A stretch of 11,205 nucleotides of DNA from Collinsella sp. (GTDB lineage: Bacteria; Actinomycetota; Coriobacteriia; Coriobacteriales; Coriobacteriaceae). The position numbers were made by a program, and so were the translations under genes. Where the stretch lies: NCBI GenBank assembly GCA_019419625.1, contig DXZO01000047.1, positions 9,331 through 20,535 on the forward strand. The letters are read 5' to 3'. Below the pieces are notes generated by a model. The model made no database searches and had not been told where the DNA came from. It saw only the letters and a list, made by a program, of their open reading frames with translations. Positions 1-7,654 of this stretch are shown in pieces; the first letter of the stretch is position 1, and every line of letters begins with the position of its first letter.

Positions 1-161
1 ATGGTGGCGTACTTGGGCACCATGACGATGACCTCGGCGCCGGCGCGCACAAGCGCCGCGGGCAGCGAGCCCGCCACGTCGCCCAGGCCACCGGTCTTTA
101 CAAACGGTGCGCACTCGGCCGAGGCAAACACGATCTGCATCTTTTTGCTGGAATCTGCCAT
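1..161 (-). CDS. glgA: Glycogen synthase GlgA, N-terminal fragment
   Basis: Partial gene: 53 codons are visible before the left edge cuts it. GlgA transfers glucose from ADP-glucose to the growing alpha-1,4-glucan (GT5 family, cytoplasmic). The fragment shows the family's N-terminal signature: a beta strand (MQIVFASAECAPF, residues 8-20), then K22-T-G-G-L26, the ADP-glucose-binding KTGGL motif, then GDVAGSLPAAL and VIVMVPKY. Start chosen at the ATG at 161 because GGGAG lies about 5 nt upstream; in-frame ATGs at 173 and 140 are alternatives. It is the last visible gene of the minus-strand glycogen operon, 90 nt after glgD, with a strong hairpin in the gap. Identity is secure from the motif and the operon; the rest of the protein cannot be judged. 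Confidence 0.95.
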   Translation of the reverse strand, partial: MADSSKKMQIVFASAECAPFVKTGGLGDVAGSLPAALVRAGAEVIVMVPKYAT

Positions 162-184
162 ATTGTCTCCCATGTTGCAATTCG

Positions 185-220
185 AGAATAGCCGCCTGGC
201 GCTAACCGGGCGGCTATTCT
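185..220 (-). other. Intercistronic hairpin between glgD and glgA
   Basis: A 15-bp stem (185-199 with 206-220, all Watson-Crick except one G-U pair) closes a 6-nt loop (CGCTAA). It lies in the 90-nt gap between the glgD stop and the glgA start. No T-run follows the stem on either strand, so it does not look like an intrinsic terminator. The glgA ribosome binding site lies outside the stem. It may stabilise or punctuate the mRNA; that role is inferred. Confidence 0.75.
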
Positions 221-251
221 ACATGTTACGAGCGATGTTGCGGTGTCAACG

Positions 252-1379
252 TTAACGTACGATGGTGGTGTCGGAAGTTAACGGAGCCTTGCCCAGCACC
301 AGGATGTTCTCGGGCGTGCCGCGAAGCTCGGTGTTGGTGGGAACCACGTTGTTCTTGTCCAGAATGGCATTCTCGACGCGTGCGCCGCTCTTGATGATGC
401 AGCTCTGGTTGATGATCGAGTTGGTGACCGACGCACCTTCCTCGACCACGACGCCGCGCGACAGGATCGAGTTGCGCACGGTGCCCTTGATGATGCAGCC
501 GGCCGAGATGATCGAGTTGCACGCGTGGCTGCCGGTCGCATAGCGCGAAGGCGGCACGTCGTGAGCCTTGGTCAGGATCGGGCGCTCGGGATCGAAGAGC
601 TGATCGGCCACGGTCTGGTCGAGCAGGTCCATGCTACGGCGATACAGCGACCTCTCGCTAAACACGCCCACGACCTCGCCCTTGTACTCGTAGCTGCACA
701 CGTCGATGTTACCAAAGTCGCCCTGGAGTGCCTCGAGCAGGTCCAGATAGTCGGCGGCCTGGTAGTGGTCGATAATCTCGAGCAGCGTCTCGCGGTTGAC
801 GATGCAGCAGTCCATAGACGCGTTGTCGCCGTACGCGACGCCGGCGCTGACGCCCGTCAGACGGCCGTTCTCGTTAATCTCGAGCTTGGTCTCGTCATCG
901 ACATTGCGCGTGGCCTTGCAGTACACCACGGTCATCTGGGCACCGGAGTTCTCGTGCGCCTCGATGATGGTGTTGAGGTCCATGTTAAAGATGATGTTGG
1001 TGCCCATCATCACAACATAGGGCATTTCAGAGCGCTGGAACAGCGTCTTGTTGGAGATGATGTCGCGCAGCAGGAAGCGCATGCCGCCCTTGGTGGTGCC
1101 ATATGCGTTGCCGGGCACCATGAACAGGCCGCCCTTCTTGCGGTCCAGGCCCCAGTCCTTGCCCGAGCCCACATGGTCGATCAGCGAGCGGTAGTTGCCC
1201 GGCATGACGACGCCGACGGTCTTAATGCCGGCATTCATCATGTTGGACAGCGGGAAGTCGATCAGGCGGTAGCGGCCCAAAAACGGAACGGACGCGATGG
1301 GGCGGTCCTTGAGCAGCACGCTGCCGTAGGTCGAAGAGTAGTTAGCGGTGATATAACCGATGGCCTTGCGATTGATCAT
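252..1379 (-). CDS. glgD: GlgD, non-catalytic ADP-glucose pyrophosphorylase subunit
   Basis: 375 aa, the usual GlgD length. GlgD is the paralog of GlgC that pairs with it in Firmicutes-type glycogen operons and modulates its activity. It keeps the fold: an N-terminal nucleotidyltransferase domain (VPFLGRYRLIDFPLSN, about residues 31-46) and a C-terminal left-handed beta-helix of hexapeptide repeats (about residues 275-355, NSIISAGCIIKGTVRNSIL). The GlgC catalytic signatures are replaced: the glycine-rich loop reads ITANYSS (10-16) instead of LAGGQGSRL, and SGDHLYRMDY reads GTNIIFNMDL (126-135). Start taken at the ATG at 1379, where AAGGGGG inside the end of glgC is the ribosome binding site. 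An upstream start at 1418 would overlap glgC and add residues not typical of the family. Only 4 nt separate it from glgC, suggesting translational coupling of two partner subunits. Confidence 0.93.
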   Translation of the reverse strand: MINRKAIGYITANYSSTYGSVLLKDRPIASVPFLGRYRLIDFPLSNMMNAGIKTVGVVMPGNYRSLIDHVGSGKDWGLDRKKGGLFMVPGNAYGTTKGGMRFLLRDIISNKTLFQRSEMPYVVMMGTNIIFNMDLNTIIEAHENSGAQMTVVYCKATRNVDDETKLEINENGRLTGVSAGVAYGDNASMDCCIVNRETLLEIIDHYQAADYLDLLEALQGDFGNIDVCSYEYKGEVVGVFSERSLYRRSMDLLDQTVADQLFDPERPILTKAHDVPPSRYATGSHACNSIISAGCIIKGTVRNSILSRGVVVEEGASVTNSIINQSCIIKSGARVENAILDKNNVVPTNTELRGTPENILVLGKAPLTSDTTIVR

Positions 1380-1383
1380 CGGA

Positions 1384-2532
1384 TCATTCCCCCTTCCCGA
1401 TAACGACGTCATTTCCAACGACGGCCGTATCCTTGGTGGTATCGACAGAGCCGAGCTTCACGCCCTCTTCGACCGTGGAGTTCTCGCCCAAAATAGCGCG
1501 GCAGATATGCGCGCCGCTCTTAACGTGCGCACCCGGCAGCAGCACGGAGTCCTCGACCACGGCGCGCTCCTCGATGATGACATCGGTCGAAAGAATCGAG
1601 TGGCGAGCGGTGCCGTAGATTTTGCAGCCGTTGGAAACCAGGCAGTCGTCCAGGCGGCCGTCCGGGCCAATGTAGTGCGGCGGGCGCGTGGTGATGTTGG
1701 ACATGATGGGGAAGTTCTTGTCAAACAGATCGAACTCGGGGTTGTTGCCCAGCAGGTCCATCGAGGTCTCGTGGAAGCTGGCGATGGTGCCGACGTCCTT
1801 CCAGAAGCCGTGGAACTCGTAGCTGTACAAGCGCTTGTTCTCGCCGAGCAGCTTGGGGATGATGTCCTTGCCAAAGTCGTGGCTCGAGCGCTGGTCCAGA
1901 GCGTCCTCCTCGAGCGCCTCGATCAGCACGTCGGCCGAGAAGATGTAGATGCCCATGGACGCGAGGTTCGAATCGGGCTTCTCGGGCTTCTCGGTGAACT
2001 TGGTGATGCGGCCGTCCTCGGGGTCGGTGGTCAGGATGCCAAAGCGGCTGGCCTCCTCCCACGGTACGGGCATAACGCTCACCGTGAGGTCGGCGTTGTT
2101 CTCAATGTGCGTCTTGAGCATCTTGCGGTAATCCATGCGATACAGGTGATCGCCCGAAAGAATCAGGACGTACTTGGGGTCGTTGGCCTTGATGTAGTCG
2201 AGGTTCTGCGTAATGGCGTCGGCCGTGCCCGCATACCAGGCGCCACCGGTCTGCGTCTCATACGGCGGCAGGATCGACACGCCGCCGTCGCGGCTGTCCA
2301 GATCCCACGCCTCGCCGGAGCCCACATAGGCATGCAGCAGGTAGGGGCGATACTGCGTCAGAACGCCCACCGTGTCGATGCCCGAGTTGGAGCAGTTGGA
2401 GAGCGAAAAGTCGATAATGCGGAACTTGCCACCAAAGCTAACCGCCGGCTTAGCGATCTTTTGGGTGAGTGCCCCCAATCGACTGCCCTGTCCTCCTGCG
2501 AGGAGCATCGCGATGCATTCTTTCTTACTCAT
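1384..2532 (-). CDS. glgC: Glucose-1-phosphate adenylyltransferase GlgC
   Basis: 382 aa, family-typical. It makes ADP-glucose and pyrophosphate from glucose-1-phosphate and ATP, the committed step of bacterial glycogen synthesis. Visible motifs: the ATP-binding loop LAGGQGSRL (11-19), KPAVSFGGKFRIIDFSLSN (28-46), GTADA (102-106), the metal/sugar site SGDHLYRMDY (126-135), FTEKP (179-183) and GIYIF (194-198), followed by WKDVGT. The C-terminal third is a hexapeptide-repeat beta-helix (GCKIYGTARHSILSTDVIIE region). Start at the ATG at 2532 is supported by AAGGAG just upstream. It sits between glgP (106-nt gap containing a hairpin) and glgD (4-nt gap). All active-site motifs are intact, in contrast to GlgD, so this is the catalytic subunit. 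Confidence 0.96.
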   Translation of the reverse strand: MSKKECIAMLLAGGQGSRLGALTQKIAKPAVSFGGKFRIIDFSLSNCSNSGIDTVGVLTQYRPYLLHAYVGSGEAWDLDSRDGGVSILPPYETQTGGAWYAGTADAITQNLDYIKANDPKYVLILSGDHLYRMDYRKMLKTHIENNADLTVSVMPVPWEEASRFGILTTDPEDGRITKFTEKPEKPDSNLASMGIYIFSADVLIEALEEDALDQRSSHDFGKDIIPKLLGENKRLYSYEFHGFWKDVGTIASFHETSMDLLGNNPEFDLFDKNFPIMSNITTRPPHYIGPDGRLDDCLVSNGCKIYGTARHSILSTDVIIEERAVVEDSVLLPGAHVKSGAHICRAILGENSTVEEGVKLGSVDTTKDTAVVGNDVVIGKGE

Positions 2533-2572
2533 CGATTTCTCCTTCTGTCCTCGATGTTCCTAAACCCATTAG

Positions 2573-2603
2573 CGACGGGCGCGGCGCTCGGTCGCGCCCG
2601 TCG
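2573..2603 (-). other. Intercistronic hairpin between glgP and glgC
   Basis: A perfect 11-bp GC-rich stem (2573-2583 with 2593-2603) extends inward by a G-U and a C-G pair around a 5-nt loop. It lies in the 106-nt gap between the glgP stop and the glgC start. No run of T follows on the minus strand (the next bases are CTAATGGGTTT), so termination is at most partial. Possibly an mRNA processing or stability element; inferred. Confidence 0.72.
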
Positions 2604-2638
2604 AATAATGCCGTGCGGCAAAGGGAGCTCGCGCGCCT

Positions 2639-5065
2639 TTAAGCGTGCCAGATCTCGTCGCGGTACTCGCGAATGGTGCGGTCGCTCGAGAACCAGCCGG
2701 AGGAGGCGGTGTTGAGCAGGGCCTTGCGGTTCCAGGTCTCCTGGTCGCCGTAGCTGTTCGTGAGCTTCTCCCAGGCGTCGACGTAACTGCGGAAATCGGC
2801 CATGACCAGGTCGGGGTCGTTGTTGTTCATGAGTTCGTTGTAGATGCTCTCGAAGTTGCCCGAAAGACCCGCAAAGGTGTTGTCCTTGAGCTCGTCCATC
2901 ACGCGGCCCAGGCGCTCGCGGTCGCCGTTGAGCGTATCCCATGCAAAGTAGCTGTTGGATGCCCAGAGCTGCTCGACCTCGGGAGCGGTCAGACCAAAGA
3001 TGGCCTCGTTCTCGCGACCGGCCAGGTCGGCGATCTCGATGTTGGCGCCGTCGAGGGTGCCCAGCGTAATGGCGCCGTTCATCATGAGCTTCATGTTGGA
3101 CGTGCCCGAGGCCTCCTTGCCGGCCGTGGAGATCTGCTCCGAGATCTCGGCGGCGGGGTAGATGAGCTGGGCGTTGCTCACGCGGAAGTTGGGGATAAAG
3201 CAGACCTTCATGACCTCGTTGACGCGCGGGTCGTTGTTGATAACGTCAGCCACGGAGTTAATGAGGCGGATGGTCTCCTTGGCAAAGGTGTAGCTCGAGG
3301 CAGCCTTGCCGCTAAAGATGAAGGTCGTCGGCGTCACGTGGAAGTTGGGATCGGCGATGCGGCGGTTGTAGATGTCCATCACCTTCATGATGTTCATGAG
3401 CTGGCGCTTGTAGGCGTGGAAGCGCTTCACCTGAACATCGAAGACGGTGTTGGGGTCGATGACCAGACCGGTCTCGGCCTTAACGTAGGCGGCCAGGCGC
3501 TCCTTGTTGGCGCGCTTGGAGGCACCCACGGCCTTCAGGAACTCGGTGTCGTCCTTAAACTCCTTGAGTTTCTCCAGCTCAAAGGCGTCCTTAAGCCAGC
3601 CATCGCCAATGGCCTCGGTCACAAGCTTTGCGTAGGTGGGGTTGGCCTCGGCAAAGAAGCGACGGTGCGAGATACCGTTGGTCTTGTTGTTGAACTTCTC
3701 GGGCGTCAGGGCATAGAAGTCCTTGAGCACGATGTTCTTGATGATGTCGGAGTGGATCTTGGCCACGCCGTTGACGCTGTGGCTGCAGATCACGGACAGG
3801 TTGGCCATGCGAATCTCGCCGTCCCACAGGATGGCGGTCTGGCGCAGACGCTCCTGCCAGCCCTCCTGCGTGGTGTCGAACGACTCGTGCCAACGACGGC
3901 TGATCTCGTCGATGATCTGGTACACGCGGGGGAGGAGCTTGGAGAACGTGCCGATCGGCCACTTCTCCAGAGCCTCGGGCAGGATGGTGTGGTTGGTGTA
4001 GCTCACGACCTGCGTCACGATGTTCCAGGCGTCGTCCCACTCGAGCTTCTTCTCGTCGATGAGGATGCGCATGAGCTCGGGGCCGCACATGGCGGGGTGC
4101 GTGTCGTTGGTGTGGATGGCCACAAACTGCGGCAGCAGCTCCCAGTTCTCGCCGTGCTCCTTCTCAAAGGTGTCGAGCAGACTGTAGATGCCGGCCGAGA
4201 CAAACAGGTATTCCTGCTTCAGGCGCAGCAGACGGCCGTGCTCGCCGGCGTCGTTGGGGTAGAGGATGGCGCTAATGGCCTCGGCCTCGGCGCGCTCGGC
4301 ATCGGCCAGTGCGTAGTCGCCGCGGTTGAAGGCCTCCAGATCGAAGTGCTCCTCGACCGGCTCGGCAGCCCAGACGCGCAGCTTGTTGACGGTCTCGCCG
4401 GCATAGCCCACGACGGGGATGTCATAAGGAACGGCCAGGATGTCCTGCGTGTCCACCGTGCGATAGAACGTGCGGCCGTTCTCCTCAAAGCCCTCTACAT
4501 GGCCACCAAACTTAATGGTCACGGCCTTATCCTGACGACGGACCTCCCAGGGATACCCGTGGGTGAGCCACTCGTCGGTGGCCTCAACCTGGCTGCCGTT
4601 GACGATCTCCTGCTTAAACAGGCCGTAGCGGTAGCGCATGCCGTTGCCGTAGCCGGCAATGCCCTCGGCTGCCATGGAATCCAGAAAGCATGCGGCCAGA
4701 CGGCCCAGGCCGCCGTTGCCCAGCGCCGGATCGGGCTCCTGGTTCTCGATGACGGACAGGTCAAAGCCCATGTCGTCGAGCGCCTCGGCGACCATGTCGC
4801 GCACGCCAAAGTTGAGCAGGTAGTTGTCGAGCAGGCGGCCGATCAAAAACTCGATCGAGAAGTAGTACACGCGCTTCTTGCCCTCGGCGGTGGCGCGGGC
4901 GTCACTCTTGGTGGCAACGGTGCGCGCCTTCTCGGCCACGAGCTTGGCCAGGGCGTTAAAGCGGTCCAGGTCGCTGGCGGCCTCGACGCTCTTGCCGCTG
5001 ATGCTCATAACGGCATCGCGATAGAGCTCGGTAAACTCCTGCTTGTTGTCGAAGATCTTATTCAT
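2639..5065 (-). CDS. glgP: Glycogen phosphorylase GlgP
   Basis: 808 aa, GT35 family. It releases glucose-1-phosphate from the non-reducing ends of glycogen using phosphate and pyridoxal phosphate. Visible signatures: YYFSIEFLIGRLLDNYL (67-83), ALGNGGLGRLAACFLDS (114-130), the KRFHAYKRQ stretch in the C-terminal half, and the PLP site EASGTSNMKLMMNGA, where the lysine of NMK (Lys659) is the Schiff-base residue, followed by TLGTLDGANIEI. Start at the ATG at 5065 has AAAGGA 5 to 10 nt upstream. Gaps of 94 nt to glgB and 106 nt to glgC are longer than the glgC-glgD gap, and both hold hairpins. Its place in a biosynthetic operon suggests that synthesis and breakdown capacity are made together. No missing key residue was noticed. 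Confidence 0.96.
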   Translation of the reverse strand: MNKIFDNKQEFTELYRDAVMSISGKSVEAASDLDRFNALAKLVAEKARTVATKSDARATAEGKKRVYYFSIEFLIGRLLDNYLLNFGVRDMVAEALDDMGFDLSVIENQEPDPALGNGGLGRLAACFLDSMAAEGIAGYGNGMRYRYGLFKQEIVNGSQVEATDEWLTHGYPWEVRRQDKAVTIKFGGHVEGFEENGRTFYRTVDTQDILAVPYDIPVVGYAGETVNKLRVWAAEPVEEHFDLEAFNRGDYALADAERAEAEAISAILYPNDAGEHGRLLRLKQEYLFVSAGIYSLLDTFEKEHGENWELLPQFVAIHTNDTHPAMCGPELMRILIDEKKLEWDDAWNIVTQVVSYTNHTILPEALEKWPIGTFSKLLPRVYQIIDEISRRWHESFDTTQEGWQERLRQTAILWDGEIRMANLSVICSHSVNGVAKIHSDIIKNIVLKDFYALTPEKFNNKTNGISHRRFFAEANPTYAKLVTEAIGDGWLKDAFELEKLKEFKDDTEFLKAVGASKRANKERLAAYVKAETGLVIDPNTVFDVQVKRFHAYKRQLMNIMKVMDIYNRRIADPNFHVTPTTFIFSGKAASSYTFAKETIRLINSVADVINNDPRVNEVMKVCFIPNFRVSNAQLIYPAAEISEQISTAGKEASGTSNMKLMMNGAITLGTLDGANIEIADLAGRENEAIFGLTAPEVEQLWASNSYFAWDTLNGDRERLGRVMDELKDNTFAGLSGNFESIYNELMNNNDPDLVMADFRSYVDAWEKLTNSYGDQETWNRKALLNTASSGWFSSDRTIREYRDEIWHA

Positions 5066-5066
5066 A

Positions 5067-5101
5067 CGTTCCTTTCCCCCGGGGATGTTTCTCCCGGAAC
5101 G
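5067..5101 (-). promoter_or_regulatory. glgP: Possible hairpin over the glgP ribosome binding site
   Basis: On the transcript, CGTTCC (5101-5096) can pair with GGAACG (5072-5067). The second arm includes part of the Shine-Dalgarno stretch AAAGGA just before the glgP ATG. A smaller GGGA/TCCC hairpin fits inside. The outer stem is only 6 bp, so control of translation is a hypothesis. Confidence 0.4.
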
Positions 5102-5119
5102 GTTATGACATGTATCCTA

Positions 5120-5134
5120 CGCCCCGGCGGGGCG
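5120..5134 (-). other. Intercistronic hairpin between glgB and glgP
   Basis: CGCCCC (5120-5125) and GGGGCG (5129-5134) form a 6-bp all-GC stem with a 3-nt loop in the glgB-glgP gap. No U-tract follows on the minus strand. It is the weakest of the three intercistronic hairpins in this operon, but it occupies the equivalent place. Confidence 0.55.
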
Positions 5135-5159
5135 GGTAATTACAGTGGTAACGCCTTTG

Positions 5160-7433
5160 TTACGCTTTCTTAGCAGGAGCCTTAGCGGCAGCTGCCTTAG
5201 CCTTGGGAGCGGCCTTTTTGGTGGCTGCCTTTTTGGCCGTGGTGGACTTGGCCGAAGCCTTGGCAGCGGGCTTGGCAGCGGGCTTGGCAGCCTTCGCCTT
5301 GGCCAGAGCCTTCTTAGCAGCCGCGGGCTTGGGCTTTACCGACGACGCGCGCTTGCGAGTAGCCTTCTTGGGCTCCTCGACCACGGGCGGCTTATAGCTG
5401 CTGGGGCCGCGGCGCTTAAGCACCACGCCTGCCAGGCCGGGCACCTTAATCTCAATGGAGTCCATCTGCCCGTTCCAGGGATAGGGCTCGCTCGAGCAGG
5501 TGTAAGGCTCCTCGCCCGCATAGCCGCTGCCGCCAAACTCGGGACGGTCGGAATCGAAGATGACCTCCCAGTCACCCTCGCGCGGCACGCCAACACGGAA
5601 GCTCTCGTAGCTCGCCGGGTCAAAGTTGATCAGGATCACCAGATCGTCATCGACGTCCTCGCCCTGGCGCACAAAGCTCACGATGGACTGCTTGGAGTTG
5701 TCCGCATCGATCCAGGTAAAGCCGTCGTCGGTGTAGCCGCGCTCGTACAGGGCCGGCTCGGCAGTGTACAGGTGGTTAAGCGCCTTGATAAACGCCTGAT
5801 GATGACGGTGGGTCTCGTACTCCTCGGTCAGGAACCACTGGATGGACTCGTAATAGCGCCACTCAATAAACTGGCCGATCTCGTTGCCCATAAAGTTGAG
5901 CTTGGCGCCGGGGTGCGTCATTTGGTAGAAAGCCAGCGTGCGAAGGCCGGCAAACTGGCGCCACCAGTCACCCGGCATGCGGCCGATAAGCGAGCACTTG
6001 CCGTGCACGACCTCGTCGTGGCTCAGCGGGCAGATAAAGTTCTCGGTAAAGGCATACATGATGGAGAACGTGAGCAGCCCGTGGTTGCCGGGGCGCCACG
6101 GAAAATCGGTCTGCATGTAGTGCAGGGTGTCGTTCATCCAGCCCATGTCCCACTTGTAGTGGAAGCCCAGGCCGCCGTCCTGCGGCGGGTAGGTCACGAG
6201 CGGCCACGCGGTGGACTCCTCGGCCATCATCATCACGTCGGGGAAGTGCGCCTCCACAGCGCAGTTGACCTGACGGATAAACGCGCTGGCGTCCAGGTCC
6301 TCCTCGGTACCGTACTTGTTGAACTTCTTTTGGCCGGGATCATCGATGCCAAAGTTGAGGTACAGCATGCTGGATACGCCATCCATGCGAATGCCGTCAA
6401 CATGGAAGTTCTCGAGCCAATACAGTACGTTGGAGACCAAGAAGGAGCGGACCTCGCCACGGGCGAAGTCGAACTTGTGCGTGCCCCAGTTGGGGTGAAT
6501 CTCGTGCTCAAACAGCATGTGGCCGTTAAAGGTGGCAAGGCCGTGGGAGTCGGCGCAAAAACCGCCGGGCACCCAGTCCATGATCACGCCGATGCCGGCC
6601 TCGTGGCACGCATCGATAAAGTGCATGAGTTGCTGCGGGTCGCCATAGCGCGACGTGGCGGCATAGTAGCCGGTCGTCTGGTAGCCCCAGGAGCCATCGA
6701 AGGGATGCTCCATGAGCGGCATGACCTCGATATGCGTATAGCCCATGTCGCGCACGTAGTCCACGAGCTCCACCGACAGGTCGTCGTAGGTGTAAAACTC
6801 GCCGCGCTGCGCGGGGAAGGGATCCATGGGGCCGGGATAGTTGCCATACTCGTCCGGCTCGCCCTGCGGCGCGTCGCCGTGGCGCTTCCACGAGCCAATA
6901 TGCACCTCGTAGATGTTAAGGGGCTGCGACATGTGGTTGTGGCCGGCGCGGCGCTTGAGCCATGCGGCGTCGTTCCATTTGTAGCCATCGAGGGTCCACA
7001 GCACGCTAGCGGTACCCGGAGGGCACTCGGCCTTGAAGGCGTACGGATCGGCCTTGTATAGTTTTTCGCCCTCGTTGGTCTCGATTAAATATTTATAGAG
7101 CTGGCCTTGTTCTGCGCCAGGAATAAAGCCTTCCCAAATAGCGCTCGTATGCACGGGCACCAGCGGGTTGGCTTCTTCATCCCAGTCGTTAAATTCGCCA
7201 ATGACATGCACGCTCTTTACATCGGGCGCCCAAACGCAAAAGCGCCAGCCGCGCGTACGGTTCTGCGTGTCGGGGTGCGCGCCCATCTTTTCCCAGCTGC
7301 GCTCCCACGTGCCGATGCCAAATAGATAGACATCGTCCTTGGTGAGCTCCGGTGCGTGCGGGGCGGCTTTACGGGTTGCGGGCTTTTTAGCCGTTGGCTT
7401 TAGCTTTGTATCGCTCACGTTTGATCCCATCAT
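5160..7433 (-). CDS. glgB: 1,4-alpha-glucan branching enzyme GlgB with Lys/Ala-rich tail
   Basis: 757 aa from the ATG at 7433. GlgB cuts alpha-1,4 chains and rejoins them as alpha-1,6 branches. Domains: CBM48 (GWRFCVWAPDVKSVHVIGEFNDWD, about residues 62-85), a GH13 barrel and a C-terminal beta domain ending near residue 675. The catalytic triad is present: Asp351 (GIRMD), Glu405 (MMMAEES) and Asp473 (LSHDE), plus Tyr251 (WGYQ), Arg349 and His472. Region I reads DWVPGGF, so Gly291 replaces the usual His; GYYAAT replaces the usual APT. Residues 676-757 are almost only Lys, Ala, Pro, Ser and Thr, with AKKA/PAAK repeats; a short basic stretch also lies near the N-terminus. First gene of the operon. 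The start is uncertain: ATG 7430, GTG 7418 and TTG 7478 are alternatives, and none has a strong ribosome binding site. Confidence 0.93.
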   Translation of the reverse strand: MMGSNVSDTKLKPTAKKPATRKAAPHAPELTKDDVYLFGIGTWERSWEKMGAHPDTQNRTRGWRFCVWAPDVKSVHVIGEFNDWDEEANPLVPVHTSAIWEGFIPGAEQGQLYKYLIETNEGEKLYKADPYAFKAECPPGTASVLWTLDGYKWNDAAWLKRRAGHNHMSQPLNIYEVHIGSWKRHGDAPQGEPDEYGNYPGPMDPFPAQRGEFYTYDDLSVELVDYVRDMGYTHIEVMPLMEHPFDGSWGYQTTGYYAATSRYGDPQQLMHFIDACHEAGIGVIMDWVPGGFCADSHGLATFNGHMLFEHEIHPNWGTHKFDFARGEVRSFLVSNVLYWLENFHVDGIRMDGVSSMLYLNFGIDDPGQKKFNKYGTEEDLDASAFIRQVNCAVEAHFPDVMMMAEESTAWPLVTYPPQDGGLGFHYKWDMGWMNDTLHYMQTDFPWRPGNHGLLTFSIMYAFTENFICPLSHDEVVHGKCSLIGRMPGDWWRQFAGLRTLAFYQMTHPGAKLNFMGNEIGQFIEWRYYESIQWFLTEEYETHRHHQAFIKALNHLYTAEPALYERGYTDDGFTWIDADNSKQSIVSFVRQGEDVDDDLVILINFDPASYESFRVGVPREGDWEVIFDSDRPEFGGSGYAGEEPYTCSSEPYPWNGQMDSIEIKVPGLAGVVLKRRGPSSYKPPVVEEPKKATRKRASSVKPKPAAAKKALAKAKAAKPAAKPAAKASAKSTTAKKAATKKAAPKAKAAAAKAPAKKA

Positions 7434-7518
7434 GACGCGGCAGCGTGTTGCCTTGGTGACTAGATGCGAAAGGTCCAAGGCTGCACGAATCGAAGGGACG
7501 GCGATAGCTCTATGATTC

Positions 7519-7544
7519 GTTCCACCTCGCGTGCTCGGTGGAAC
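7519..7544 (-). other. Hairpin in the glgB leader
   Basis: GTTCCACC (7519-7526) and GGTGGAAC (7537-7544) form a perfect 8-bp stem with a 10-nt loop, in the 5' leader of glgB. A second inverted repeat, ACGAATC (7485-7491) with GATTCGT (7514-7520), overlaps it by two bases. No T-run follows, so it is not an obvious terminator. Confidence 0.55.
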
Positions 7545-7654
7545 TTTCGGCAGAAACTACGATAACACCTGTACGTTACTTTTATGAAGGAAAGTGGTTT
7601 TTGGGCGGCGTTTAATCGGTAAGCGCCATGTTTAGACCACTGGCAGAATTGCGA

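Noticed and set aside
1360..2715. Plus-strand open frame of 451 codons opposite glgC
   Set aside because: Antisense shadow of an intact GlgC; no ribosome site and no recognisable domain.
5146..5163. GTAAC/GTTAC inverted repeat over the glgB stop
   Set aside because: A 5-bp stem with no T-run; too weak to call a terminator or element.
2645..5173. Plus-strand open frame of 842 codons opposite glgP
   Set aside because: It is antisense to an intact glycogen phosphorylase and arises from GC-rich codon use; its composition (Val, Leu, Gly, His, Asp-rich, no motif) is that of a shadow frame.
5145..7061. Plus-strand open frame of 638 codons opposite glgB
   Set aside because: Antisense shadow of the branching enzyme. 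Its Leu/Gly/Ser-rich start is just the complement of the Lys/Ala tail.
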